Origin: Glycomyces lechevalierae
GTDB lineage: Bacteria; Actinomycetota; Actinomycetes; Mycobacteriales; Micromonosporaceae
Length of the DNA: 49,486 nt
Reading direction: 5' to 3'
Assembly (NCBI RefSeq): GCF_027622945.1
Contig: NZ_JAPZVQ010000006.1
Location: 1 to 49,486 of the forward strand
Shown here: piece after piece, positions 40,719 to 49,399 of the stretch
Position numbering within the stretch: the first letter of the stretch is position 1
Layout of the letters: the number at the start of each line of letters is the position of its first letter
Position numbers and translations under genes: made by a program
The notes under the pieces: model-generated
The model's input: only the letters and a program-made list of their open reading frames with translations
What the model was told of the DNA's origin: nothing
Databases searched by the model: none

Positions 40719-41507
40719 ATGTTCAAGACCATCGGCGTCATCGGCATCATCATCGGCGGCGCGCTCACCGTCATGTACTTCGTCTACGGCCTCACCAGCG
40801 ACAACCCCATGCCCTGGGTGAGCGGCTGGATGGCCGGCCCGATCATCCTCCTCACCACCCTCCCGATGTTCTCCATCGGCCGCCTCGCGGACGGGGCGAT
40901 GCGCGAACTGCGCGGCCACACCGCGCGCGGCTTCGAAGGCGCCCCGATCGCCATGGGCACCATCGTCTCCGCCCAGCGCACCGGCCTGAGCATCAACGAC
41001 CAGCCGCAACTGGAGATCCTGTTCGACGTCGACACCATGGACGGCCAGTCGTTCCGCGGCGTCGCCAAGGCCATCATCGACCTCACCGAACTCGCCTCCG
41101 TCGTCCCCGGCGCGATCCTCCCCGTCCGCTACCGCCCCGGCAGCACCGACGGGAAGATCGCCATCGCCGCCGACGCCCCGCAGCACGAACTCCAGGCCGT
41201 CCTCGACCGCGTGCGCGTCGCCAAGGGCCTCGTCTCGCCCCGCCAACTGCAGATCGCCGAGCAGGGCGTCGAAGCGAAAGCGGTCGTCCTCGCGATGGCG
41301 CCCACCGGCGACCTCCAAGGCGACCGCGCCGTCATGGACATCAAGTTCCGCGTCACCCGCGCCGACACCACCACCTTCGACCTCGACCAGCGCAAGCCGA
41401 TCGACGCCGGCGCGCTGGCGCAGCTCCAGCCGGGCATGGTCGTACGGGTCCGGTACCTCCCGCACGACGAGTCGGAGCTGGTGGTCCTGACCACCCTCAA
41501 CCCGTGA
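40719..41507 (+). CDS. membrane protein with duplicated soluble domain
   Basis: This 262-aa protein has two N-terminal membrane helices (about 5-24 and 36-53), then two related ~65-residue beta-rich units. Unit one ends PGAILPVRYRPG and unit two ends PGMVVRVRYLP. Each begins with a strand pair around an A-x-V/I-V/L motif (MGTIVSAQRTGLSI; EAKAVVLAMAPTGDL). This is an internal duplication. The family is not one I can name. ATG 40719 has GAAAGGAA 6 bp upstream. It probably forms an operon with the propeller protein (69 bp apart). Confidence 0.75.
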   Translation: MFKTIGVIGIIIGGALTVMYFVYGLTSDNPMPWVSGWMAGPIILLTTLPMFSIGRLADGAMRELRGHTARGFEGAPIAMGTIVSAQRTGLSINDQPQLEILFDVDTMDGQSFRGVAKAIIDLTELASVVPGAILPVRYRPGSTDGKIAIAADAPQHELQAVLDRVRVAKGLVSPRQLQIAEQGVEAKAVVLAMAPTGDLQGDRAVMDIKFRVTRADTTTFDLDQRKPIDAGALAQLQPGMVVRVRYLPHDESELVVLTTLNP

Positions 41508-41514
41508 GCGCGAA

Positions 41515-41546
41515 CGCCGCGGCCGCGACCTCAAGCGGCCGCGGCG
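41515..41546. terminator. hairpin overlapping the DUF4259 gene end
   Basis: CGCCGCGGCCGC (41515-41526) and GCGGCCGCGGCG (41535-41546) form a perfect 12-bp stem over GACCTCAA. The right arm lies inside the last codons of the convergent DUF4259 gene, so the sequence serves coding and probably termination at once. Confidence 0.6.
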
Positions 41547-41944
41547 AGCCGCTCCCGGAAGGGCGCCAACAGGTCCAGCACCTCGTCGAGCGCGCCGCCG
41601 TCGGACCACAGGTCGTGCCACTCGTTCTCGCGCGGATCGGCGAGCCGGTCGAAGACCCGCAGGGCCTCCAGCCGCAGCTCGCCGTCCGCCTCGAACGGAT
41701 GGGACGCCAGGAGTGCCGCAGCGGAAGCGCTGCCCGGGTCGGCGCCGAGCCGGGCAGCGACCAGGACGGCCGCCGCCGCCGCGGCGCCGGCCTCCGGGTC
41801 CTCGATGTACCCGGCGGTGGCGGTGACCTCGCGCATCATGGCGAGGAGGCCGTCCCGGACGCCGCCGGTTGCGGCGTCCGCGAGGCCGCCCAAGCCGTCC
41901 AGCGCCGCGTCGTTCTCGAACGGCCCGTATCCCCAAGCCCCCAT
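41531..41944 (-). CDS. DUF4259 domain protein
   Basis: This 137-aa protein opens with MGAWGYGPFENDAALDGLGGL, the signature of DUF4259 (MGxWGxGxFxNDxAxD), and is helical throughout, ending in FRERLAAAA. These small proteins are widespread in actinomycetes and often sit beside toxin or immunity genes, but no function is established. ATG 41944 has AAAGGGG 7-8 bp upstream. It is divergent from the Hsp70-like gene at 42062. Confidence 0.85.
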   Translation of the reverse strand: MGAWGYGPFENDAALDGLGGLADAATGGVRDGLLAMMREVTATAGYIEDPEAGAAAAAAVLVAARLGADPGSASAAALLASHPFEADGELRLEALRVFDRLADPRENEWHDLWSDGGALDEVLDLLAPFRERLAAAA

Positions 41945-42061
41945 GCGATGCCCCTTTCGGTGTCGTCGGCGGCCACTGTAGATCGGGGGGCCGACATCGC
42001 GATATCCTCGCGGAGGATCGCCGGTCCCCGCCCCCTCCGCCCCGCCCCTGAGTAGGCCCGC

Positions 42062-44803
42062 TTGCAGACCCCCGTATGGCTCGCCGTCGACCTCGGCACC
42101 ACCCACACCGTCGCCGTCGTCGGCCGCGAAGGCCAGGAACCGCGCTCACTGCTGTTCGACGGCTCGCCGCTCCTCCCGTCCGGCGTGTACCTCGACGCCG
42201 CCGGCGAACTCCACACCGGCCGGGACGCGCAGCGGCTCGCCGCCGCCGAACCCGCGAGGTTCGAGCCGCACCCCAAGCGCCGCATCGACGAAGGCACCGT
42301 CCTCCTCGGCGACCGCGAGATCCCCGTCGAGGAGCTGCTCGCCACCGGCCTGCGCCGCGTCGCCGAAGCCGCCACCGCCTCCGGCCTCGCCCCCACCGAG
42401 ACCGTCCTGACCTACCCCGCCGACTGGGGCCCCGTGCGCCGCGCCGTCCTCGAACGCGCCGCCGCGAACGCCGGCTACGAACACGTGCGGCTCCTCCCCG
42501 AACCCCTCGCCGCCGCCACCTACTGCGCCGAGATCCTCGGCCAGGACATCCCGCCCGGCGGCGCCGTCGCCATCTTCGACTTCGGCGGCGGCACCTTCGA
42601 CGTCGCGGTCGTCCGCCGCGACGACGACGGCACCGGACGGTTCCGGACCCTCGCCGTCGGCGGCCTCGACGACCTCGGCGGCCTCGACGTCGACATGGCC
42701 CTCGCCGCCCACCTCGGGCGGATCGTCGCGGGACGCGACCCCGAACTGTGGCAACGCCTCTCGGAGCCGCAGACCACCGCCGACCTCCGCGACCGGCTCG
42801 CGTTCTGGGGCGAAGTGCGCGCCGCCAAGGAGATGCTGTCCCGCACCTCGACCGCGCCCGTCGCCCTCCCCGGCCACAACCCCATGGGCCTCCACCTCAC
42901 CCGCGACGAACTCCAGTCCCTCGCCGACCCCCTCGTCTCCCGCGCCGTGGACGAGACCCGCCGCACCGTCGAACGCGCCGGCGTCGCCCCCGGCGGCCTC
43001 ACCGCGCTCCTCCTCGTCGGCGGCTCCAGCCGCATGCCCCTCGTCGCCACCCGCCTCCACGCCCGCCTCGGCATCGCGCCATCGGTGCCCGAGCAGCCGG
43101 AACTGCCCGTCGCGTTCGGCGCCCTGCGGCACGCCCTCGCCGGACCCGAACCCGAGGCGACCACCCCCGCCGCCGCGCCGATGCCGTCCCCGGTCCCCCC
43201 GGTGACGTACGTGCCCGTCCCGCCCCCTGGCAGCACCCCGACACCCGCAGCGCCGCAACCGATGCCGCAGCCGACGCCGCCCCCGATGACCCCGCAGGCG
43301 CCCGGCTCGACCCTGCCGCCGGTCTACACCGGGCCGATCCGCGTCACCAAGCGGCCGCCGCGCCGCCGCGTCGGGCTCCTCGCCCTCTACCCGTTCATCA
43401 TCGGCCTCGCCGTGGTCATCGTCCTCGCCCTCAACCAGGTCGACTGGGACGGCCTGGCCGGGAACGGCGCGACCGGCGACCTCATCGACGGCATCGCCGA
43501 CGGCCTCCAGGACGCCACCGGCGGCGGCGGACCCGAGCTTGCCCTCACCTATTCGCAGCAGCTCAACGCCTCCGGCGCGAACGCCGTCGCCGCCGCCGAC
43601 GGCATCGCGATCTTCGCCGAAGTCGCCGGCGGCCTCACGAAGGTCAGCGCCGTCTCCCCCGAAGGGGACGCCGTCTGGACCACCGAACTGGAACTCGAGC
43701 CCACCGAACTCTTCCTCACCGTCGTCGGCGGAGTCATCCTCGTCGACGCCACCGGATCCGCCACCGACGACGGCCAGAACATGCGCGCCGCCGTCGCCCT
43801 CGACAGCGGCGAGTTCCTCTGGAAGCAGCCCTGGATCGACCGCAACGACGTCGCCTACTACGGGACCGACGCGATCATCGAGCAGCGCACCGGCTTCGAG
43901 GACAACGCCGTCAAACGCATCGACCTCACCACCGGCGAAGAAGTGTGGAGCAAGGCCGGTCCCGAAGACCTGTTCATCATCGACGAGTACCGCGCCCGCG
44001 CCGCCACCGTCTGGGACGAAGGCGCCGAGGGCATGGGTACGTTGCCGCCCAACTCGAACGCGCTCTACGACAACCTCGCCGCGACGGACCGGATCGTCGA
44101 ACTCGACCCCGACGAAGGCACCGCAGTGGTCCGCGATGCCGCCGACGGCAGCGCCGTCACCGACGGCGACCTGCCCGTGAACAGCGAATACTGGACCGTC
44201 TTCGACGACCTCGCCATCGGCAAGGCCTCCGACGAGGCCTCCCCGGGTCGCGACACCCTCATCGCCCATTCGCTTTCTGACCTCGGCGAAGCCTGGCGCA
44301 TCGAACTCGACGTGGCGTTCACGATCCAGCACGTCAAAGCCTGCGGGCCGCACCTCGTCTGCGTGGCGCTCGACCACGCCAACGCCGACGACCAGTACAA
44401 GACCATCGCCGTCGACACGCAGACCGGGAAGCAGGTGTGGGAGGTCGGCGTCGAATGGTCCGTCGACGACCACTGGTACTCCACCGCGAACGGCCTCGTC
44501 TTCGGCGACCAGGTCTTCGACACCGTCGACTCCGCTCAGGTGCTCGACTTCGCGGGCAAACAGCTCGTCGAGGGCGAGCTGTTCACCTCGGCGATCGCCG
44601 TGCGCGGGGGCCTCGCGGCCATGGAGGTCTCGACCATGGGCGGGTGGGACGTCGCCGTGGTCGACACCGCGACCGGCGAGCAGACCGCGGGGCAGACCGT
44701 GGGCGCCGATCTTCCCGAGCACGCCTCGTTCGCGGGGAACCTGCTCGTGGTCCTCGGCGGGGACATGGAGGCGCGGGTGTTCACGGTCCCCGACTTCGCT
44801 TGA
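42062..44803 (+). CDS. Hsp70-type ATPase fused to a membrane helix and beta-propeller exodomain
   Basis: This 913-aa protein. Residues 5-350 are an actin-fold Hsp70 ATPase: DLGTTHTV (phosphate 1, residues 10-17), IFDFGGGTFDVAVV (phosphate 2, about 170-183) and LLVGGSSRMPLV (adenosine, about 316-327). The DnaK substrate-binding domain is absent. In its place a Pro/Thr-rich linker (about 360-430), one membrane helix (about 436-456) and a ~450-residue extracytoplasmic PQQ-like propeller follow (KRIDLTTGEEVWSK, IAVDTQTGKQVWEV, VAVVDTATGEQTAG). An outside-sensing, inside-ATPase signalling protein is the natural reading; that is inference. TTG 42062 is the only start, because an in-frame TAG lies three codons upstream and the ATPase fold begins at once. 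Confidence 0.88.
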   Translation: MQTPVWLAVDLGTTHTVAVVGREGQEPRSLLFDGSPLLPSGVYLDAAGELHTGRDAQRLAAAEPARFEPHPKRRIDEGTVLLGDREIPVEELLATGLRRVAEAATASGLAPTETVLTYPADWGPVRRAVLERAAANAGYEHVRLLPEPLAAATYCAEILGQDIPPGGAVAIFDFGGGTFDVAVVRRDDDGTGRFRTLAVGGLDDLGGLDVDMALAAHLGRIVAGRDPELWQRLSEPQTTADLRDRLAFWGEVRAAKEMLSRTSTAPVALPGHNPMGLHLTRDELQSLADPLVSRAVDETRRTVERAGVAPGGLTALLLVGGSSRMPLVATRLHARLGIAPSVPEQPELPVAFGALRHALAGPEPEATTPAAAPMPSPVPPVTYVPVPPPGSTPTPAAPQPMPQPTPPPMTPQAPGSTLPPVYTGPIRVTKRPPRRRVGLLALYPFIIGLAVVIVLALNQVDWDGLAGNGATGDLIDGIADGLQDATGGGGPELALTYSQQLNASGANAVAAADGIAIFAEVAGGLTKVSAVSPEGDAVWTTELELEPTELFLTVVGGVILVDATGSATDDGQNMRAAVALDSGEFLWKQPWIDRNDVAYYGTDAIIEQRTGFEDNAVKRIDLTTGEEVWSKAGPEDLFIIDEYRARAATVWDEGAEGMGTLPPNSNALYDNLAATDRIVELDPDEGTAVVRDAADGSAVTDGDLPVNSEYWTVFDDLAIGKASDEASPGRDTLIAHSLSDLGEAWRIELDVAFTIQHVKACGPHLVCVALDHANADDQYKTIAVDTQTGKQVWEVGVEWSVDDHWYSTANGLVFGDQVFDTVDSAQVLDFAGKQLVEGELFTSAIAVRGGLAAMEVSTMGGWDVAVVDTATGEQTAGQTVGADLPEHASFAGNLLVVLGGDMEARVFTVPDFA

Positions 44804-44817
44804 GGCGCAAGGGAAGC

Positions 44818-44841
44818 GGGGCCGGGCTTGCGCCCGGCCCC
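44818..44841 (+). terminator. terminator after the Hsp70-propeller gene
   Basis: GGGGCCGGGC (44818-44827) pairs perfectly with GCCCGGCCCC (44832-44841) over TTGC, 15 bp after the stop. Confidence 0.8.
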
Positions 44842-44895
44842 GGAGTCGATGGGTCGTCTGCTGTTGTCGGGCGAGGTGCGGGCGGTGCCCCGGAG

Positions 44896-45016
44896 TCAAC
44901 CCGTCTGCGGCTCGGCGACGAGGCGGCAGGCCCGTTTGAGGATCCACGGGCACCACTCGTCGTGCTTCCACGCGCCGAACCATTCGGGTGTCGGTTCCGG
45001 CTCGCCGAAGAACCGG
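44896..45016 (-). pseudogene. coding-like fragment without a start codon
   Basis: On the minus strand a frame ending at TGA 44896-44898 reads ...EPTPEWFGAWKHDEWCPWI, then LKRACRLVAEPQTG. Codon third positions are G/C as in real genes, and Trp/Cys-rich composition is unlike chance. No ATG, GTG or TTG precedes it within the frame before the TAA that ends the glycoside hydrolase gene upstream; it is in that same frame. It lies between two perfect hairpins. Possibly the remnant C-terminus of a lost gene. Confidence 0.4.
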
Positions 45017-45045
45017 GCCGGGCCGCGTCCCTGACGCGGCCCGGC
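45017..45045 (-). terminator. terminator after the glycoside hydrolase gene
   Basis: GCCGGGCCGCGTC (45017-45029) pairs with GACGCGGCCCGGC (45033-45045) over a 3-nt loop, 16 bp after the minus-strand stop at 45061. Confidence 0.8.
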
Positions 45046-45060
45046 TTCCTTTGTGCGCCT

Positions 45061-46776
45061 TTAGGTCAGCTTGATGTTGTCGAGTTCGGCGTAGCCGGTC
45101 CCGCCGCTGAAGTACGGCGAGCCCTTCGCCAGGCGGATCACGTTGTAACCCGCTTTGAGGTTCACGGTGACGTTCACCGTCCCGAACTGGGCCCAGCCCG
45201 CAGTCGGCGGGTACGTCACCGTCGACCAGGCGCTGCCGTTGTAGGCCAGGCCGTGCGTCGAGTTCGCTCCTGTGCCGTTCGCGTACCGGATGGTCATGGT
45301 GTACGAGCGCGCGGTCGGCACGTTCACCGTGAAGTCCACGAAGGACTGCGAGCGCATGTCGGCCGAACCGTCGATCTGGCCCACGTAGGAGCCGTTCGAC
45401 GCATTGCCCGATGCGAACGTGTTCGCGTTGACGACAGTCTGGTTCTCCGCCTCGTAGACCTGCTGCCACGACGTGGTCGGGCCGCCGACCGGGGTCACGA
45501 TCAGCTGGTAGGCCGCTTCGGCGTCCATATTGTTGACCGGCACCGAGATCGTGCCGTTCGAGACGTTCATCGTCGTGGTCGAGATGGTGGTGGGTGCGGC
45601 GACGGCCGTGTTCCGGCCGGAGCCGGGAGTCGACAGCAGCTGGACCTGCACCTGCGAACCGAACGAGCCGAGCCCTTCGACGCGGACCGTGTTGTTCCCG
45701 TAGTCGCCGCCGAAGACGGTGTTCACGATCTTCCGGGTCGAGTCATAGGAAGCGACACCGTCCAACCAGGACTGCGGGGTGGTCTGCACGATGTTGCCGG
45801 TCATCGCGCCGTACCAGCGGTACAGCCAGTACGAGGCCGTCGGCTGGTTCTGCAGCGTGAACAGCCCGTCGAACGTGCCCGCCTCGAACCAGTACGCGCG
45901 GTGCGCCTCGCGCGCCCCGTACCGCTCGAACACCGACATCCAGTGCAGCGCGACGGAGGGGATGTCCATCTGGTTGAGGCTGTTGTACTCGTTGATGACG
46001 ATCGGCCGGTCCGCGATCCCCAGCGAGTCCTCGATCGCGCGGTAGTCGGCGACGTGCTCGTCGAAGTTGTTCCAGTCCATGTCGGTCAGCTCGTGCCACA
46101 CGATCACGTCGGGGACGGTGTTCGAGGCCTTGGCGGCCGTCATGAACGACTGCATCCAGTTGTGGTCGTACCGCGAATAGCTCGGGCCCACGATCGGCGT
46201 CACCGGGTCGAGCGAGTCCACGAGCTTGTACGTGCGGGCCCAGCCGTCGTTGAACGAACCGGCCGCGCTGGTGTTCCACGTCCAGTCGGGCTCGTTCCAC
46301 AGCTCCCAGCCGCGGATGTTCGTCATGTCGGTCTCGGCGAGCCGGTCCTGGACCTGCTTGCGGGCCTTGGACTCCCAGTCGGCCCAGCCCTGCCACTGGT
46401 ACGGGAAGGACGGGTAGATGTCGGGCATGCGGATGTACTGCTGCGCGCCCGCGCGGACGAGGTTGTCGCCCACTTTGAGCGAGTCGCAGCACGGCTCGGT
46501 CGCGCCGTTGCCGAGGTGGGTCGTGCCCGGGGCGGGCTGCGTGAAACTGGTCGGGTTGAGCGGCAGCAGCATCGCGGTGGTCGGCTGCGAGTCCGAGCCG
46601 ACGCCGTAGAGGCCGCCGGCGGCGACCTGCGTGGCCGGGCGGACGGTGTTCGCGACGTTGACGGTGAGGGTGAGGCCCGCGGCCTGGGCCGGGACCGAGC
46701 TCCCGGCGACGGCGGCGCCGAGGACGAGCGCGATCACGCCCGCTCGCGCGGCGGCCCGTCTGAGGGTGGACAGCAT
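45061..46776 (-). CDS. secreted glycoside hydrolase with C-terminal CBM35-like module
   Basis: This 571-aa exported enzyme. Signal peptide residues 1-33 (RRAAARAGVIALVLGAAVAG, cleavage near PAQA). The (beta/alpha)8 catalytic domain (about 35-330) has acid/base Glu162 in GWELWNEPDW and nucleophile Glu263 in IVINEYNS, the clan A arrangement; GH39 or a related family is my best guess. A beta-sandwich (about 340-430) and a CBM35-like domain (about 440-571, YEAENQTVVN, SYVGQIDGS, YTMTIRYANG, YAELDNIKLT) follow. The substrate is probably a plant cell-wall glycan. I chose ATG 46776 because GGAG is then 5 bp upstream; the ATG just before it is too close. Repression by the divergent LacI protein is expected. 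Confidence 0.88.
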   Translation of the reverse strand: MLSTLRRAAARAGVIALVLGAAVAGSSVPAQAAGLTLTVNVANTVRPATQVAAGGLYGVGSDSQPTTAMLLPLNPTSFTQPAPGTTHLGNGATEPCCDSLKVGDNLVRAGAQQYIRMPDIYPSFPYQWQGWADWESKARKQVQDRLAETDMTNIRGWELWNEPDWTWNTSAAGSFNDGWARTYKLVDSLDPVTPIVGPSYSRYDHNWMQSFMTAAKASNTVPDVIVWHELTDMDWNNFDEHVADYRAIEDSLGIADRPIVINEYNSLNQMDIPSVALHWMSVFERYGAREAHRAYWFEAGTFDGLFTLQNQPTASYWLYRWYGAMTGNIVQTTPQSWLDGVASYDSTRKIVNTVFGGDYGNNTVRVEGLGSFGSQVQVQLLSTPGSGRNTAVAAPTTISTTTMNVSNGTISVPVNNMDAEAAYQLIVTPVGGPTTSWQQVYEAENQTVVNANTFASGNASNGSYVGQIDGSADMRSQSFVDFTVNVPTARSYTMTIRYANGTGANSTHGLAYNGSAWSTVTYPPTAGWAQFGTVNVTVNLKAGYNVIRLAKGSPYFSGGTGYAELDNIKLT

Positions 46777-46795
46777 CATTGCTCCTACACGAAAG

Positions 46796-46811
46796 GTCGA
46801 ACCGGTTCGAC
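46796..46811. promoter_or_regulatory. LacI-type operator 1
   Basis: GTCGAACCGGTTCGAC is a perfect 16-bp palindrome with a central CG as in LacI/GalR operators. It lies in the 5' leader of the glycoside hydrolase gene. Confidence 0.85.
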
Positions 46812-46828
46812 ACGTCGATGGAGGTCCG

Positions 46829-46857
46829 ACGCTAGTTTCGAACCTCGTTCGATGCAA
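46829..46857 (-). promoter_or_regulatory. glycoside hydrolase promoter with degenerate operator in the spacer
   Basis: Minus-strand TTGCAT (46852-46857), 17-bp spacer and TAGCGT (46829-46834). The spacer holds CGAACGAGGTTCG, a variant of the operator with one extra base between half-sites. Confidence 0.6.
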
Positions 46858-46908
46858 GATCTTCGATATAACAAAGGCATATACACGGGAAACGTCCTCA
46901 GGCCTCAC

Positions 46909-46950
46909 TTGCGTCAGCCGCGTCACGGGGTTATGCTCCGAACCGGTTCG
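46909..46950 (+). promoter_or_regulatory. lacI-family gene promoter and operator 2
   Basis: TTGCGT (46909-46914), 17-bp spacer and TATGCT (46932-46937). CGAACCGGTTCG (46939-46950) begins 1 bp after the -10, covering the start of transcription, so the regulator should repress itself. Confidence 0.75.
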
Positions 46951-46976
46951 ACGAATTCTCGAGGTCCAAGCCGAGT

Positions 46977-46988
46977 CGAACCGGTTCG
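46977..46988. promoter_or_regulatory. LacI-type operator 3
   Basis: Third perfect CGAACCGGTTCG, immediately before the GGAGGAGG ribosome site of the regulator gene. Its spacing to operator 2 is 38 bp centre to centre. Confidence 0.8.
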
Positions 46989-47003
46989 GAGGAGGCACAG
47001 CAC

Positions 47004-48029
47004 ATGGTGAACATCGGCGACGTCGCCCGCGCCGCGGGCGTGGCCCGCTCGACCGCGTCCTACGCGCTGACCGGCAAGCGCGCCGTGTCAGACGAGGTGC
47101 GCGAACGGGTCCGCCTGGCCGCCATGGAACTCGGCTACACCCCGAACGCCGGCGCGCGGGCCCTCGCCACCTCCCGCTCCAACGTCATCGGGCTCCTCGC
47201 GCAGTTCCTGCCCGACGAGTTCGCGCCCGCGATGCTCCAGTACCTCCAAGGCGTCACCGACACCGCCCGCGACCTCGGATACGACATCCTGCTCAGCTCC
47301 GACGCGGACGGGCGCAGCGCCCTCAAGCGCATCACCGACTCCCGCATGGTCGACGGCGTCGTGCTCCTCAACGTCGCCGAAGACGACGACCGCCTGCCCG
47401 TGCTCCGCGCCGCCGCCCAGCCCGGCGCGCTCGTCGGCCTCCCGCGCGACTGCACCGGCGTCGACGTCTTCGACCTCGACTTCGAAGAGGCCGGGCGCAC
47501 CATGGTCGAGCACCTCGCCCGCCTCGGCCACCGCGAACTCATCCTCGTCTCCCAGCCCGAGCACGTCGTCGAACGCGGCGGCGCCTACGTCTGGCGCCTC
47601 CAGAACGCCGCCCTCGAAGCCGCCGCTGCCAAAGGCATCACCCTCCACACCGTGTTCGGCGCCGCCACCCAGCCCGACATCGGCCGCGACCTGCACGCCC
47701 TCCTCGACGCCCACCCCAGCGCCACAGGCCTCCTCCTCAACAACGAGGCCGCCGCCGCCGCGCTCCCCACCGTCCTGCGCTCCCGCGACCTCGATGCCCC
47801 CGCCGACCTCTCCGTGATCGGCCGCTACTCCGACGAGTTCGCGCGCACCTTCTCCCTGCCCTACTCCTCGATCGAGAGCGCCCCGGACCGCCTGGGGCGC
47901 ATGGCCGTCCGCCAGCTCGTGCGGCGCATCGAGAAGCAGGTCCCCGAGGGCGACCCGTACGTCGTGCGGTTCGTCAACCCAGAACTCGTCGACCGCGGCA
48001 GCACCGCGGCCCCGGCGACCCGGCAGTAA
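47004..48029 (+). CDS. LacI/GalR-family repressor
   Basis: This 341-aa protein has an N-terminal helix-turn-helix (VNIGDVARAAGVARSTASYA, hinge helix near TPNAGARALAT) and a periplasmic-binding-protein-like ligand domain (NVIGLLAQFLPDEFAPAML to residue ~330). It should bind the CGAACCGGTTCG palindromes in the adjacent intergenic region and release on binding a sugar from the divergent hydrolase's products. ATG 47004 has GGAGGAGG about 9 bp upstream. The downstream sugar-binding lipoprotein begins 61 bp later on the same strand and is probably co-transcribed. Confidence 0.93.
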   Translation: MVNIGDVARAAGVARSTASYALTGKRAVSDEVRERVRLAAMELGYTPNAGARALATSRSNVIGLLAQFLPDEFAPAMLQYLQGVTDTARDLGYDILLSSDADGRSALKRITDSRMVDGVVLLNVAEDDDRLPVLRAAAQPGALVGLPRDCTGVDVFDLDFEEAGRTMVEHLARLGHRELILVSQPEHVVERGGAYVWRLQNAALEAAAAKGITLHTVFGAATQPDIGRDLHALLDAHPSATGLLLNNEAAAAALPTVLRSRDLDAPADLSVIGRYSDEFARTFSLPYSSIESAPDRLGRMAVRQLVRRIEKQVPEGDPYVVRFVNPELVDRGSTAAPATRQ

Positions 48030-48090
48030 GAAGACCCATCCCTCATCGCATATCCCTAAATGCACCGCAATGTTCAAGGAGGAACACGAA

Positions 48091-49338
48091 ATGCAAGCCA
48101 AGAAGCCCCTCTTCAGGGCCGCGGCCGCGGGCATCGCCTGCGCCGCCCTCGCCTTCGCGAGCGCCTGCTCGTCCGGCGGCACCACCGACCAGGACGCCGA
48201 CACCTACACGTGGTGGGACCCGTACCCCCAGCACGCCGACGACTCCGACTGGGCCAAGCGCGTCGCCGCCTGCGGCGACGAGGCCGGGGTGACCATCGAG
48301 CGCACGCCGTTCGACACCACCGCCCTCACCAACCAGGCGCTGCTCTCCGCGCAGGAGGGCACCAGCCCGGACATCATCCTGCTCGACAACCCGGCCGTCT
48401 CCACCCTCGCCGACACGGGCATGTTGAGCACCATGGACGAACTCGGCCTCGACGTCTCCGGAGTCGACGAGAACCTGCTCGCCGCCGGCGTCGTGGACGA
48501 CAAGACCTACGGGATCCCCGTGGGCGCCAACACCCTCGCGCTCTACTACAACGCCGACGTGCTCACCGCCGCCGGCGTGGACCCGGCCTCGGTGACCGAC
48601 TGGGCCTCCCTGACCGACGCGCTCGCAAAGGTTACCGGTAACGGCGCCAAGGGGATCACCTTCGCCGGCATCGGCACCGAAGAAGGCTCCTTCCAGTTCC
48701 TGCCCTGGTTCTGGGGCGCCGGCGCCGACCTCAAACAGCTCGACTCGCCCGAAGCCGTCGCGGCCCTGGAACTGTGGACCGGCTGGCTCGACGCGGGCTA
48801 CGCGCCCGACTCCGTGATCACCAACTCCCAGAACACCACCTGGGAGGAGTTCCTCACCGGCGAGTACGCGTTCGCCGTCAACGGCACCTGGCAGGTCAAC
48901 AGCGCCCTCGACGCCGGGTTCGCCACCGGCGTCATGCCGCTGCCCGCCCAGAACGGCGGCACCGCGCCCGCGCCCACCGGCGGCGAGTTCATCGTCGCCC
49001 CCGTCCAGACCGACACCGACCGGTACGACGTCACCCGCCAGATCGTGGAGTGCATGACCACCCCCGAGGGCTTCGTCGAGACCGCCACGACCTTCGCGTA
49101 CTACATCCCGCCGACCCCGGACGGCCAGGCCGCGCTCCTCGAAGCGCAGCCCGAGCTCCAGCCGTGGGTCGACGCGGTGCGCGGCGCCAAGGGCCGTACC
49201 AGCGACAACCTCGGCACCGACTACCCGAAGATCTCCGAAGCGCTCTGGACCGCCGTCCAGAACGCCCTCTCCGGCTCGGCCACACCGGCCGACGCCCTGG
49301 CCCAGGCGCAGGCCGACGCGGCCGCCGCCACCCAGTAA
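48091..49338 (+). CDS. ABC sugar-binding lipoprotein 2
   Basis: This 415-aa family 1 solute-binding protein has a lipoprotein signal with probable lipid-anchored Cys26 (FASACSSGG), followed by YTWWDPYPQHADDSDWAKRV. Binding-protein features are SPDIILLDNPAVSTLADTG, GIPVGANTLALYYNADVL and WEEFLTGEYAFAVNGTWQV. It is unrelated in detail to the binding protein at 21282, so it serves a second importer. ATG 48091 has AAGGAGG 10 bp upstream; an earlier ATG at 48070 has no site. It is followed after 12 bp by a permease start cut off by the contig end. Confidence 0.92.
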   Translation: MQAKKPLFRAAAAGIACAALAFASACSSGGTTDQDADTYTWWDPYPQHADDSDWAKRVAACGDEAGVTIERTPFDTTALTNQALLSAQEGTSPDIILLDNPAVSTLADTGMLSTMDELGLDVSGVDENLLAAGVVDDKTYGIPVGANTLALYYNADVLTAAGVDPASVTDWASLTDALAKVTGNGAKGITFAGIGTEEGSFQFLPWFWGAGADLKQLDSPEAVAALELWTGWLDAGYAPDSVITNSQNTTWEEFLTGEYAFAVNGTWQVNSALDAGFATGVMPLPAQNGGTAPAPTGGEFIVAPVQTDTDRYDVTRQIVECMTTPEGFVETATTFAYYIPPTPDGQAALLEAQPELQPWVDAVRGAKGRTSDNLGTDYPKISEALWTAVQNALSGSATPADALAQAQADAAAATQ

Positions 49339-49350
49339 GACGGAGTCGCC

Positions 49351-49399
49351 ATGACCACGACCTCGGTCACCACGACCGGCCGTGCGTCCGGCACCGGCG
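49351..49399 (+). CDS. partial sugar ABC permease (5' end only)
   Basis: The ATG at 49351, with GGAG 7 bp upstream, opens a Thr/Ser/Gly-rich frame (MTTTSVTTTGRASGTGAG) resembling the cytoplasmic tail of ABC permeases, as in the 22625 gene. It runs into G/C-only sequence after about 16 codons. Identity rests mainly on position after a binding protein. Confidence 0.5.

Noticed and set aside
42146..45469. A 1107-codon open frame on the minus strand opposite the Hsp70 gene
   Set aside because: It is antisense to a gene with clear ATPase motifs, has a Gly/Val/Asp-rich composition expected of mirrored GC-rich codons, and shows no domain.
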